NCBI GenBank assembly: GCA_964399545.1
Contig: CAYNRG010000007.1
Coordinates: 13,978-77,977 of the forward strand
DNA from: CAYNRG01 sp964399545
GTDB taxonomy: Bacteria > Bacillota_I > Bacilli_A > Erysipelotrichales > Erysipelotrichaceae
Direction: 5' to 3'
DNA length: 64,000 bases
Position numbers and translations under genes: made by a program. The notes beneath the pieces were generated by a model. That model worked only from the letters and a program-made list of their open reading frames with translations, ran no database searches and was not told the DNA's origin. Shown here piece by piece: positions 52,685-62,598 of the stretch. The stretch's first letter is position 1; every line of letters begins with the position of its first letter.

Positions 52685-53345
52685 ATTTATACCCCATTCC
52701 TCGAACTGTCACAATACAATCACGATACTTCCCTAAATTGTGTCTCAACATTTTAATATGAGTATCCACCGTTCTATCTTCACCATAATAATCATAATTC
52801 CAAACACTTTCAACAAGTTGACTTCTAGAAAGAGCAATATTTTTATTCTTGATTAAGTAAATCAGTAAGTCAATCTCTTTCGGAGTTAAGTTGACACGAG
52901 AATCATCAACACTCACCGTTCTACCCGTAACATCAATCACTAAACCTTCAAATTGATAAACTTCTTTTTTACTCGACGGCTTCATTTCTGAGCGATCAAT
53001 AATCACTTTTACTCTAGCCATTAATTCCTTTGGAGAAAATGGCTTGACCACATAATCTTCTACACCTAGTTCAAAGCCAAATAACTTATCATATTCTTCC
53101 TGACGTGCCGATAACATAATAATTGGAATAGGATTAATTTTTTTTATTTGTTTACAAGCTGAAAATCCGTCTAATTTCGGCATCATGACATCTAAAATAA
53201 TACAGTCATAATGTTTTTTTTCTACACAAGCAATAGCTTCTAACCCATCACTAGCTTCATCAACTTCATAGCCATTGATTAATGCATACTCTCTTACAAC
53301 TTCACGAATTTTCAATTCATCATCTACTATTAATATTTTCCTCAT
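52674..53345 (-). CDS. OmpR-family response regulator
   Basis: 223 residues from the ATG at 53345, which overlaps the dnaE stop in ATGA and has GGAG 7 bp upstream; the frame opens 15 codons earlier within dnaE. Receiver with phospho-Asp in YDCIILDVMMPKLDG near 52 and Lys in VVKPFSPKELMA, and a winged-helix DNA-binding domain ending HNLGKYRDCIVTVRGMGYKF. Cotranscribed with its kinase and dnaE. Confidence 0.95.
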   Translation of the reverse strand: MRKILIVDDELKIREVVREYALINGYEVDEASDGLEAIACVEKKHYDCIILDVMMPKLDGFSACKQIKKINPIPIIMLSARQEEYDKLFGFELGVEDYVVKPFSPKELMARVKVIIDRSEMKPSSKKEVYQFEGLVIDVTGRTVSVDDSRVNLTPKEIDLLIYLIKNKNIALSRSQLVESVWNYDYYGEDRTVDTHIKMLRHNLGKYRDCIVTVRGMGYKFEG

Positions 53346-56300
53346 TCTTTTTCTCCATTTCCTAAATACTGAACCGAGTTGATCAAACAAGATCCCTTAT
53401 CATCGATTTTACCGCTAAAAAATAAATACTTTCCTTTACTGAGATGTTCCGCTTCTTTTTGGTAAATTCGTGGCATAAATACTAAATCAAGCTCTCCTGT
53501 TTCATCCACACCTACAACAAAAGCCATTAAATCTCCCTTTTTAGTACGGTGCTGTTTTACTCTTTGAACGCTACAGAACCCTTGAACAATTCCTTTTCGT
53601 TTCTGAAGTACCACCAATGGATCTACATTAATGCCTCTATTTTTTTTAACATGTAAAATAGGATGAGAATCTAAATAAAAACCTAAAACTTTCTTCTCTT
53701 TTTCACTTCTTTCCTGTGGATCCTCTTTCGCACTGACAAGTATCGGTTTTGATACCAATCCTAGATCAATTCGTATTTGATCTTCAGTTTCAATTCGAAC
53801 TAAGTCAGAATATCTGATCGCTTCATCTAGTGAGCAGTGAAGACTTTTTCGATTTATTTTAAATTCATCTAAAGCCCCTGCATCAATTAAACTCTCAATC
53901 ATCTTTCTATTTACTTTTCTTGTCATAATTCTAGCAACAAAATCATAAAATCCTGTAAATTTACCTAACTCTCTCTCTGCTAAGATTTCTTCAATAGCGG
54001 CTTGCCCGATATTTTTAATTGCTAATAGCGGAAAACGAATCTCACTACCTTTCAGCTCATAGCGGTAATTACTTTCATTAATTGATGGGGGTAAAATTAA
54101 AACACCATGTCGGCGACATTCATCAATGTATTCAGCTGTTTTACTTTCTGATCCTATAACACTATTTAACAGTGCACAATAGAACGGATTCGGATAATTT
54201 GCCTTTAAATATGCTAGTTGATACGATATCAAACCATAAGAAACAGAATGCGCTTTATTGAACCCATATCCCGCAAATTTCAAAATTAAGTCAAACATCT
54301 TTTTTGTAAGATCATCGGAATGACCATTTCTTTTACAACCATCAACAAAATCTTTCTCCATGTTTTGGAGGTCTTTTGCTTTTTTCTTAGACATTGCTTT
54401 TCTTAATAAATCCGATTTCGCCAAGGAAAATCCAGCCATAACTTGTGTCACCTGCATAATTTGTTCTTGATAAATCATTACTCCATAAGTTTCTTTTAAA
54501 ATAGGAATTAGCGACGGGTGAAGGTATGAAATTTTTTCAGAATTGCGTCTTGCTTCTAAATACATGGGAATATTTTCCATAGGACCTGGACGAAAAAGTG
54601 CAATTGTCGCAACAATGTCATTAAAGCTTGTTACCTGCATTTGTCGCAGTAAGTTTTTCATTCCATCTGACTCCAATTGAAATATACCTACAGTATCTAC
54701 TTGACGCAGCAATTGGAATGTTTTTTTGTTATCTAAATCAATTTTATAAATGTTAAAATCCTTTTCAATTTGGTTAATTTCATTGACAATCGCATCAATA
54801 ATTGTTAAATTTCTTAATCCTAAAAAATCCATCTTAATTAATCCCAATTCTTCTAGATACTCCATTGTATATTGTGTCGAAACCATCTCTTGTTCAATTT
54901 GTATTGTTGGAACAACGGATGATAATGGTAAGGATGACATTACAATTCCTGCTGCGTGTGTGCTTGCATGTCGAGGCAATCCCTCTAGTTTCTGAGCAAT
55001 TGAAAAAAGTCTCTGAATTTTCTTATCACTATCTACTAATTGTCTAAAATAAGAAGATGATGTATACGCTTTTTTTAATGTAATTTTAGGATCTACTGGA
55101 ATCGCTTTACTCAAAGTGTTAATTTGATGTAACGGAATTTCCAATACCCTTCCCACATCTCTTAAAACCTGCTTTGCTCGTAATGTTCCAAAAGTAATAA
55201 TATGAGCTATATGTTCTTTTCCATAGGTATCATAAACATATTGAATCACCTCATCACGACGATTATCTGGAAAGTCGATATCAATATCTGGCATCGATAT
55301 TCTTTCCGGATTCAAAAACCTTTCAAATAGCAAATTATACTTCAATGGATCCACATGTGTAATTCCTAAACAATAGGCTACTAAAGAGCTTGCGGCACTC
55401 CCACGGCCTGGACCTACATAAATATTTTTCTTTCTTGCATATCGAATAAAATCCCAAACAATCAAAAAGTAATCTTCAAATTTCATCGATATAATTACTT
55501 CTAACTCATACTTCAGTCTCTCAGCATAGGCCGATGAAACCATGTTTCCTTCAAACCTCTTCTTAAGTCCAGCTATACAAAGTTGCTTCAAGTAGTTGCT
55601 GCCATCTATGTTGTCAGGGGTCTTAAACTTGGGCAGATAACTGATAGAATTCATTGGATTTACATTACACTGGCTAACAATCCACTCTGTTTTTGATAAA
55701 TCATCCTCATCATAAATCTCCTTAAGCTCTTCTTTCCCTAATATATACCTCCCCTTAATGGTTGGCAAAGAATGGCTTTCCAATGTTTTCGATGACTTTA
55801 TACCATTAATAATTTTAAATAATTCTTCATCATCTTTATTTTTGTAATAAATTTTATTAATTGCAATTGTCTCAATTCCGATTTTTTTTGCAATGGATTT
55901 CATCCACTGATTTCTTATTTTCCAAAAAGAAGTTTCATTCATTGAAAGAGCTAGGTAATATTCCCCCAAACCTTTTAACTCTTCTAAAAATTCAATACAT
56001 TCTCTTTCATTTTCATTAATCAAACTTGATTCAAATACACCGCCTTCTCCATAAGCAATAATGATATTACCTTCAATATACTCTTGAAGTTCAATCAAAG
56101 TGAATACCTTTCCATTCGATGCGGCACTAGCGCAAAGCAATAAATTTTTAAATCCTTGATCATTTTTAGCAATTAATAAAAATGGAGCTTCATTCCCCTG
56201 CACAAGACAGTCTAGTTCTAATCCAAAAATAGGTTTCACACCTTCTTGCTCACAAACCTTATAAAACTCCATTGTCCCCATCATCACTCGATAATCTGTC

Positions 56301-56410
56301 AAAGCTACAGCAGAAAAGCCCAGTTCTTTTGAACGCTGGACAAGTTGCTGAATAGATAAGGTACTACTTAATAATGAATATGAACTCCTTGCATGTAAAT
56401 GTGCGACCAT
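53342..56410 (-). CDS. dnaE: DNA polymerase III alpha subunit, short DnaE type
   Basis: 1022 residues. PHP domain VAHLHARSSYSLLSST and ALTDYRVMMG, palm with the catalytic YCLGITHVDPLKYNLLFE and MPDIDIDFPDNRRDEV near 370, MDFLGLRNLTIID, fingers, HhH and a C-terminal OB fold (GFCSVQRVKQHRTKKGDL). Firmicutes use it for lagging strand primer extension and repair beside PolC. The gene ends inside the response regulator start. Confidence 0.96.
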   Translation of the reverse strand: MVAHLHARSSYSLLSSTLSIQQLVQRSKELGFSAVALTDYRVMMGTMEFYKVCEQEGVKPIFGLELDCLVQGNEAPFLLIAKNDQGFKNLLLCASAASNGKVFTLIELQEYIEGNIIIAYGEGGVFESSLINENERECIEFLEELKGLGEYYLALSMNETSFWKIRNQWMKSIAKKIGIETIAINKIYYKNKDDEELFKIINGIKSSKTLESHSLPTIKGRYILGKEELKEIYDEDDLSKTEWIVSQCNVNPMNSISYLPKFKTPDNIDGSNYLKQLCIAGLKKRFEGNMVSSAYAERLKYELEVIISMKFEDYFLIVWDFIRYARKKNIYVGPGRGSAASSLVAYCLGITHVDPLKYNLLFERFLNPERISMPDIDIDFPDNRRDEVIQYVYDTYGKEHIAHIITFGTLRAKQVLRDVGRVLEIPLHQINTLSKAIPVDPKITLKKAYTSSSYFRQLVDSDKKIQRLFSIAQKLEGLPRHASTHAAGIVMSSLPLSSVVPTIQIEQEMVSTQYTMEYLEELGLIKMDFLGLRNLTIIDAIVNEINQIEKDFNIYKIDLDNKKTFQLLRQVDTVGIFQLESDGMKNLLRQMQVTSFNDIVATIALFRPGPMENIPMYLEARRNSEKISYLHPSLIPILKETYGVMIYQEQIMQVTQVMAGFSLAKSDLLRKAMSKKKAKDLQNMEKDFVDGCKRNGHSDDLTKKMFDLILKFAGYGFNKAHSVSYGLISYQLAYLKANYPNPFYCALLNSVIGSESKTAEYIDECRRHGVLILPPSINESNYRYELKGSEIRFPLLAIKNIGQAAIEEILAERELGKFTGFYDFVARIMTRKVNRKMIESLIDAGALDEFKINRKSLHCSLDEAIRYSDLVRIETEDQIRIDLGLVSKPILVSAKEDPQERSEKEKKVLGFYLDSHPILHVKKNRGINVDPLVVLQKRKGIVQGFCSVQRVKQHRTKKGDLMAFVVGVDETGELDLVFMPRIYQKEAEHLSKGKYLFFSGKIDDKGSCLINSVQYLGNGEKE

Positions 56411-56658
56411 AATCTTTTTCCTCTAGTTTTATTTTACCATATCTTCTAACTATTGAAAAAGAATTCTATCATTAATTAGAAAACCTATTCTATTTTTCCA
56501 ATATCTACTCTTTTAACTATTCCTTCTTCCCGTTACTTCCTTTCCTTGATGTTACCTCGTTCTACTTCATTTATCCTCTATTATTACATTTAAAAATATC
56601 CTGCATTATCAATTCATTTTATGGTATAATTATAAATATTAGACTCGAGGTGCAGAAT
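56411..56658. other. Divergent intergenic region between dnaE and the PBP gene
   Basis: About 250 bp. It holds the minus-strand start of dnaE with a possible TATGGTAAAAT box near fwd 56437-56447 and the extended -10 of the PBP gene near 56622-56630. Nothing else was recognised; it is the only divergent promoter region in the window. Confidence 0.5.
56622..56630 (+). promoter_or_regulatory. Extended -10 promoter of the PBP gene
   Basis: TGGTATAAT on the plus strand, about 30 bp before the ATG. The -35 at 56602-56607 (TGCATT) is poor. It resembles the pyrB and tail-anchored gene promoters, which also have TGG before TATAAT. Confidence 0.5.
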
Positions 56659-59451
56659 ATGTCAAAAAAGAAGAAAAAATATAAAAAAAGTAAAGCGATC
56701 TCTAGTCCGGTTAATAAGAAAAGCACAGATCTTAGCACTACTTCTGTAGAGCTTTCTTCTGAAGCGTCACTTATTAGTCCAGAAAAAGAGAACTTAGAAA
56801 ATAAAAAACTGGAGTCTCCCACAGAGGTTCTTTTAATTGAAGAAAAAAGTAATGTACTACCTACTGAAGAAAAGGAAGCTTCTTCTCAAAAATTAGATAC
56901 TCCTATTGTACCATCTGAGAAATCCTTTGAAAAAACGATTGTTTTAGATAAAATCACGGAAGATATTCCTACTTCAAACGAGAAAAAGCGTAAACGCCCT
57001 AAATCTTCTTTAATAAAGAAATTTTTTGCAACTTTAATTATTTTGATTATTATTAGTGGTTTAGTCATTGGCGGTTTAGGATTAAATTATCTCATGAATG
57101 TTTTAGAAAACCGACCTGAACTATCTACAACAGACTTCATTTCTCAAGAATCCTCTATTATCTATGATGGAGAAGGAAAAAAGGTCATCGAGCTTGGAGC
57201 TTACCTTCGAGAAAATATCACCTATGATGATTTACCTACTTCAGTTATTGATGCCTTTATTTCAATTGAAGATTCTCGGTACTTTACTCATAATGGATTT
57301 GATATCCCACGATTTACAAAAGCTTTTTTAGAAAATTTAAAAACCATGAGCTTTGAACAAGGTGGATCCACCTTCACTATGCAGTTAATAAAAAATACCT
57401 ACTTCACTATTGATAGTATTCATGTATCTTCTCTAGCTGAAAAATCAATCCCTAGAAAACTTCAAGAAATTAAACTATCGTTGGAATTAGAAAAACAAAT
57501 GACAAAAGAAGAAATCTTTGTAAGTTACCTTAACAAATTAAATTTTGGCGGAAATATCCGCGGAATACAAAAAGGATCTTTATATTATTTTGGCAAACAT
57601 GTTTCAGAATTATCTCTATCTGAATCAGCTCTCTTAGCTGGGATCGTTAATCTACCTAACCACTATAATCCTTATAAACGACTTGATTCTGCTACATATC
57701 GTCGTAATGTAGTTCTAGATTTAATGGTTTACCATGGCTACATTAGCGAAGAAGAAGCTTCTTTAGCAAAGTCCATTAAAGTAGAGGACTTATTAGTTGG
57801 AGAAGAAAAAACTTATAGCCTTTCTACTGGAACCTACCAAAGTTATATCGACGCCGTTATTCAAGAAGCTATTACTTTAACAGGAAAAGACCCTGCATTA
57901 TCTAGCATGAAAATATATACATATCTGGACCGTAACGTCCAATCTACTATGGATGCTATCCAAGATGGAAGTATTGAAATCCCTTTCCCTGATGAGCTAA
58001 TGCAAATCGCAATGGTTTCTATGGACAATAGCACTGGTGCTGTTGTTGCAGTTGGTGGTGGTCGCAATTATGAAGGTGCCCGTTTACTTAATCGAGCAAC
58101 TTCTGGGTTTAGACAACCTGGATCAGCCGTTAAACCATTTTTATCGTATGCTTTAGCATTTGAACATCTTTATTGGTCGAGTAATCATGTTTTAACTGAT
58201 CGCCCTATGACTTATCGTGGTGGATCTCTAGTTCTTAAAAATTTTGATGGCCGTTATCGAGGAGATGTTCTATTAAACCAAGCTGTAGGACAATCCTTGA
58301 ACATCCCTGCTATTGAGACTCTTCAAATGGTAATAGACGAAATTGGACGTGACGAAGTTATAAAGTATCTTCAAACAATCGGATTTAGCAAGGTTACTGA
58401 AGAAAATTTTGATACAAGTTATGCTATTGGTGGAAATCATTATGAAACAACCGTTTTCGAAATGGCTGGTGCTCATGCAATGCTAATGAATGATGGTATT
58501 TACAATCAACCTCATACTATTCAAAAAATTATCTTACAGGATGGAACAACAATCTACCCGGAAAATCAAAGCATCAAAGCATTAAGCTCTGGTTCGGCTT
58601 ACCTCGCAGCGCAATTAATGCGTTACTGTGTTGAAGGTCCTTATTTCAATTATATGCAAATTTTAAAACGTTCTTACCCAGTTTATGCAAAGACTGGAAC
58701 CACCGACTGGGGAAAAGATGGTCTTGTCTTCGGAATTCCGCGTGGAGCAGCTAAGGACAAGTGGATGATTTCTTCAACAACTAACTTTACGACCGCTGTT
58801 TGGGTTGGGTATGATAAAGGTGTAAAAGATAAAGGAACTTACTTTAATTCTTACAAAAACTCTTTAAATATCCCCGGAAAAATAAGTACTACTTTATTAA
58901 ATGTATTAGAAGATGCCTCGGCTGAAGAGTTAACATCGATTACTCGTCCTAACGATATCGAAAATATTACTTATGTTCTTGGAAGTTGGCCATATGCTTA
59001 TACAGAATCTTGGATGGATTCAAGCTTATCAACAACTGCCGAAATTAGAAAGGGACACCCTTCTTTAACCTCAATTTCAAACTCTTTTTCCTCTTCTGAT
59101 TTCTCTAATCAGCTGAGTGGTATAGATGCGAAAATTGTCAATGGTGGAGATTTAGAAGTTATCTGGCATGCAAGCCAACGATGTGCTAATGGTGTAAAAG
59201 ATTTAACTTTAAATGATGGAAGAAACTATGTTCCAGCTACTGGAAGTTGTGTCTTAGATCCCGCTATTGTATTTGGATCTCCTTCTTACTATGCAACCAT
59301 CTATATCGATGACAACCCTGTCCAGTCTATATCTAGTTCAAATGGTTATTACTATAGTTGGATCGGCGAGGTATATGGAAAGGTAAAAGTTTGTGGTGGA
59401 TTTAGTACAAATAGTGGCAATAGCAATACTATCTGCTCAACTGCAAATTAA
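56659..59451 (+). CDS. Class A penicillin-binding protein (PBP1A type)
   Basis: 930 residues, the only plus-strand gene. A long Lys/Ser/Glu-rich cytoplasmic tail (about 1-115), a membrane span near 120-142, a GT51 transglycosylase (EDSRYFTHNGFD, GGSTFTMQLIKN) and a transpeptidase with SxxK in GSAVKPF, SxN in GQSLNIPA and KTG in YAKTGTTDWG. A Ser-rich C-terminal extension of about 120 residues ends with four Cys (QRCAN, GSCVL, KVCGG, ICSTAN). Start ATG with AGGTG about 8 bp upstream; a GTG three codons earlier is the site itself. Confidence 0.95.
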   Translation: MSKKKKKYKKSKAISSPVNKKSTDLSTTSVELSSEASLISPEKENLENKKLESPTEVLLIEEKSNVLPTEEKEASSQKLDTPIVPSEKSFEKTIVLDKITEDIPTSNEKKRKRPKSSLIKKFFATLIILIIISGLVIGGLGLNYLMNVLENRPELSTTDFISQESSIIYDGEGKKVIELGAYLRENITYDDLPTSVIDAFISIEDSRYFTHNGFDIPRFTKAFLENLKTMSFEQGGSTFTMQLIKNTYFTIDSIHVSSLAEKSIPRKLQEIKLSLELEKQMTKEEIFVSYLNKLNFGGNIRGIQKGSLYYFGKHVSELSLSESALLAGIVNLPNHYNPYKRLDSATYRRNVVLDLMVYHGYISEEEASLAKSIKVEDLLVGEEKTYSLSTGTYQSYIDAVIQEAITLTGKDPALSSMKIYTYLDRNVQSTMDAIQDGSIEIPFPDELMQIAMVSMDNSTGAVVAVGGGRNYEGARLLNRATSGFRQPGSAVKPFLSYALAFEHLYWSSNHVLTDRPMTYRGGSLVLKNFDGRYRGDVLLNQAVGQSLNIPAIETLQMVIDEIGRDEVIKYLQTIGFSKVTEENFDTSYAIGGNHYETTVFEMAGAHAMLMNDGIYNQPHTIQKIILQDGTTIYPENQSIKALSSGSAYLAAQLMRYCVEGPYFNYMQILKRSYPVYAKTGTTDWGKDGLVFGIPRGAAKDKWMISSTTNFTTAVWVGYDKGVKDKGTYFNSYKNSLNIPGKISTTLLNVLEDASAEELTSITRPNDIENITYVLGSWPYAYTESWMDSSLSTTAEIRKGHPSLTSISNSFSSSDFSNQLSGIDAKIVNGGDLEVIWHASQRCANGVKDLTLNDGRNYVPATGSCVLDPAIVFGSPSYYATIYIDDNPVQSISSSNGYYYSWIGEVYGKVKVCGGFSTNSGNSNTICSTAN

Positions 59452-59467
59452 AAAATATTATCATACG

Positions 59468-59493
59468 AAGGTGTTGGTGAAAATCAACGCCTT
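59468..59493 (+). terminator. Terminator of the PBP gene
   Basis: 9-bp arms AAGGTGTTG/CAACGCCTT (one wobble pair) with an 8-nt loop, then TTTATAATAATTTATC, 16 bp after the stop. Confidence 0.75.
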
Positions 59494-59553
59494 TTATAAT
59501 AATTTATCTTTTTGATTTTGCACCTATAACTATTCTCCACATAGGTATAAAAA

Positions 59554-59577
59554 AAGAATATCCTTTCTGATATTCTT
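59554..59577 (-). terminator. Terminator of the cmk-der-gpsA transcript
   Basis: 9-bp arms AAGAATATC/GATATTCTT with a 6-nt loop and TTTTTTTATACC on the minus strand. It faces the PBP terminator, closing the convergent gap. Confidence 0.8.
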
Positions 59578-59617
59578 CTCCATACGCATTATTAGTATTT
59601 TTTGTTTCAATCTTTCG

Positions 59618-60610
59618 TTATTCTGATTTTAATTCTCTAGACATTAGATTGCGTATTGCAATTTCAGGACTTTTACCCTCATATAGAACTCGATATACTT
59701 CCGTCGTAATTGGCATATCAATATTTTGTCTTATCGCTTCCTCATAAACAACCTTAGCAGTCATAGCACCTTCGACTGTTTTTTTATTCTCTTCCCAAAA
59801 TTTTTCAGCTGAATTAGCTTTCCCTATTTGATATCCTGCTTGAAAGTTTCTTGAGTGCTTTGAAGTACAAGTAACAATCAAGTCTCCCACTCCCGTTAAA
59901 CCTATATATGTTTCTGGTTTTCCTCCTTGAGCAAGACCATATCGAGCCATTTCCGCCAATCCTCTTGTCATTAAAGCAGCTCGAGCATTATCGCCTTGGT
60001 TAAGCCCATATAAAATACCACTTGCAATGGCCATAACATTTTTTAAAGCTACCCCAATTTCTGCTCCAATCACATCTGTGTTGCGATACACACGGAAGTA
60101 GTCATTCGAAAATAACTGTTGAACCATTTCAGCTACTCCCTCATCCTCACAAACTGCATTAACCGTTGTCAATAGACCTTCTATCACTTCCTCAGCATGA
60201 GAAGGACCAATCAGCGAAACAACATGACTCAGCTTAGAAGAATCCATCGCCTTAGTTATTGCTACAGATAACCTCTCATGTGTAACAGGATGAAATCCCT
60301 TTGCCACATTAATAATCACAACTTTCTTATTTACAAGAGGACTTATTTTCTGACATAACTCTTCAATCGCTATCGTAGGAACTGCCAACAAAATAATGTC
60401 TGCATCTTCTACAATTCGAATATCACTAGTTGCCTTGAGGTTTGGATTAATCATTACATTTTCAAAATATTTCTGGTTTTGATGTCTTTCTTGAATATCC
60501 TTGATTTCCTCCTCGTTAATTCCCCAAATGGTTACATCCACTTGGTTATCGGCTAAAACTTTTCCCAAAGCTGTTCCCCAGCTTCCACTTCCTAGTATAC
60601 AAACTTTCAT
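59618..60610 (-). CDS. gpsA: NAD(P)-dependent glycerol-3-phosphate dehydrogenase
   Basis: 330 residues. N-terminal nucleotide site VCILGSGSWGTALGKVLAD, IGPSHAEEVIEGL-type motif near 140, catalytic Lys in EIGVALKNVMAIASG near 190, and GLTGVGDLIVTCTSKHSRN near 242. Makes sn-glycerol-3-phosphate for phospholipids. Three ATGs are possible; I choose 60610 (8 bp after AAGGA); the ATG at 60619 overlaps the der stop. Confidence 0.95.
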   Translation of the reverse strand: MKVCILGSGSWGTALGKVLADNQVDVTIWGINEEEIKDIQERHQNQKYFENVMINPNLKATSDIRIVEDADIILLAVPTIAIEELCQKISPLVNKKVVIINVAKGFHPVTHERLSVAITKAMDSSKLSHVVSLIGPSHAEEVIEGLLTTVNAVCEDEGVAEMVQQLFSNDYFRVYRNTDVIGAEIGVALKNVMAIASGILYGLNQGDNARAALMTRGLAEMARYGLAQGGKPETYIGLTGVGDLIVTCTSKHSRNFQAGYQIGKANSAEKFWEENKKTVEGAMTAKVVYEEAIRQNIDMPITTEVYRVLYEGKSPEIAIRNLMSRELKSE

Positions 60611-60615
60611 CTTCA

Positions 60616-61923
60616 TCATCCTTTTTCTCTAGCAATTAATCGCACTGGAGATCCATCAAAACCAAAAGCCTCTCTTAAACGATTTTCTATATATCTTTTA
60701 TAACTAAAATGCATTAAATCTGGATTATTTACAGATAATACAAATGTAGGTGGAGCAACTGCCACCTGCGTTGCATAATAAATTTTTAATCGTTTTCCAT
60801 TAATAGCTGGTGCTGGAGTCATCATTTGCGCGTCTAAAACAACTTCATTCAAAACATTCGTTGCTATTCGCAGTTGACTATAACGGTATACATCGTTAAT
60901 CATCGGGATTAAGTCTTGTATTCTTTGCTTTGTCTTTGCTGAGACAAATAAAATTGGAGCATAGCTTAAGTATAAAAATTCTGAACGAATAAGTTCCGTA
61001 ACCTTACTCATTGTTTTATCATCTTTTTCTACTGTATCCCACTTGTTATAAACAATAATAATTGGCTTTCCTGCTTCATGGGCATACCCTGCAACATGCT
61101 TATCCTGATCCAGAATCCCTTTTTCTCCATCAATAATAAATAAAATAACATCTGAACGTTCTATCGCTGACATCGCTCTAAGCACAGAGTACTTTTCTAT
61201 TTTCTCGTAAACTTTTCCTCTTTTTCGAATTCCTGCTGTATCTACAATGACATAGTCGTCACCATCCTTAGAAAACGCTGTATCTACTGCATCTCTTGTC
61301 GTTCCCTCAATATCACTAACAATAACTCGCTCTTCTTTTAATATAGCGTTAACAATGCTTGATTTACCAACATTCGGTCTTCCAATACAAGCAAACCGAA
61401 TACTCCCCTCATAATCTTCTTTTGATTTTTCAGGGAAAAAGCTAACGACTTCATCCAAAACATCTCCTACACCAATTCCATGCACTCCACTAACTGCATG
61501 TGGCGTTCCAAGTCCTAAATTATAAAATTCGTAAATTGAGTTAATTTGGCCTACATCATCAATTTTATTAACTGCTATAATTACTGGCTTTTTTTGTCGT
61601 TTTAACATCGTTGCAATATACTCATCATCGGCCGTAATTCCATCTTTCCCCGAAACAACAAAAACGATAACATCTGCCTCTTCTATTGCAATATCTACTT
61701 GAGCTTTTATCTCTTCTTGAAAAGGCTGATCCAATAATTGAATTCCACCTGTGTCAATTACTCGAAAATCTTTAGTAAGCCATTCACCTCGACCATAAAT
61801 CCGGTCTCTTGTTACTCCTGCTGTATCCTCTACAATAGATTGTCGCTCTCCTACAAAGCGATTAAAAATTGTAGATTTACCAACATTCGGCCTTCCTACA
61901 ATCGCAAGGATTCCATCAATCAT
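60616..61923 (-). CDS. der: Double GTPase Der (EngA)
   Basis: 435 residues. Two G domains: GRPNVGKSTIFNRF at 9 with DTGGIQLLD, and GRPNVGKSSIVNAI near 182 with DTAGIRKRGKVYEK; C-terminal KH-like domain ending SPVRLIAREKG. Required for 50S assembly. It overlaps gpsA and starts 18 bp after cmk. Confidence 0.97.
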   Translation of the reverse strand: MIDGILAIVGRPNVGKSTIFNRFVGERQSIVEDTAGVTRDRIYGRGEWLTKDFRVIDTGGIQLLDQPFQEEIKAQVDIAIEEADVIVFVVSGKDGITADDEYIATMLKRQKKPVIIAVNKIDDVGQINSIYEFYNLGLGTPHAVSGVHGIGVGDVLDEVVSFFPEKSKEDYEGSIRFACIGRPNVGKSSIVNAILKEERVIVSDIEGTTRDAVDTAFSKDGDDYVIVDTAGIRKRGKVYEKIEKYSVLRAMSAIERSDVILFIIDGEKGILDQDKHVAGYAHEAGKPIIIVYNKWDTVEKDDKTMSKVTELIRSEFLYLSYAPILFVSAKTKQRIQDLIPMINDVYRYSQLRIATNVLNEVVLDAQMMTPAPAINGKRLKIYYATQVAVAPPTFVLSVNNPDLMHFSYKRYIENRLREAFGFDGSPVRLIAREKG

Positions 61924-61941
61924 CTCTAATCACACTTCTTT

Positions 61942-62598
61942 CTATACTCTCGTATTAATAATTTCTTCTATTCTTTCAACTACTTTTTCAATTGTCAAAT
62001 CTGTTGTGTCCAACTCAACTGCATCCGCCGCTTTTTTAAGAGGACTATGCTCTCGATTCATATCTTGATTATCTCTATGGCGTATTTCTTCAGTTAATGT
62101 TTTTAAATCACCAGCTATACCCTTTTGCTGATTTTCGTCAAATCGTCTCTTTGCTCTTGCTTCTGCTGAAGCTGTCAAAAAAATCTTTATCTCCGCATTG
62201 GGTAATACTACGGTTCCAATATCTCGTCCATCCATAATAACACCTTTAGATTTTGCCATCTCTTTTTGTCGTGCCACTAACTCTTTTCGAACTTCAAACA
62301 ACTTAGATACATCACTTGCCGCAATTGAAATTTCATTTTTTCTTAACTTTAAACTAACTTCTTCTCCATCCAAGTAGACTGTTCCATCAGAGTTTAAATT
62401 CATATCAAGGGTTTTCATTAATTCCACAATACTCTTTTCATCATCCAATTTCAAACCATTTTCAAGGGCTTTATATGCAACACACCGATACATTGTACCT
62501 GTATCTAGGTGACGATAATTCAATCGATTTGCTAAATACTTCGCTATTGTACTTTTCCCCGCAGCTGTAGGTCCATCAATCGCAATATTAATTGACAT
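61942..62598 (-). CDS. cmk: Cytidylate kinase
   Basis: 218 residues. P-loop IAIDGPTAAGKSTIAKYLA, DGRDIGTVVLPNAEIKIFLTA near 121, and the NMP-binding LDTGTMYRCVAYKAL near 31. Phosphorylates CMP and dCMP. Overlaps the tail-anchored gene by 1 bp. cmk-der-gpsA is a common Firmicutes order; rpsA, often between cmk and der, is absent. Confidence 0.96.
   Translation of the reverse strand: MSINIAIDGPTAAGKSTIAKYLANRLNYRHLDTGTMYRCVAYKALENGLKLDDEKSIVELMKTLDMNLNSDGTVYLDGEEVSLKLRKNEISIAASDVSKLFEVRKELVARQKEMAKSKGVIMDGRDIGTVVLPNAEIKIFLTASAEARAKRRFDENQQKGIAGDLKTLTEEIRHRDNQDMNREHSPLKKAADAVELDTTDLTIEKVVERIEEIINTRV

Noticed and set aside
51227..53345. Citrate-sensing CitA/CitB two-component system
   Set aside because: The response regulator is of OmpR type with a winged helix, not the CitB type, and the genes belong to the dnaE transcript, 4 kb from the citrate operon.
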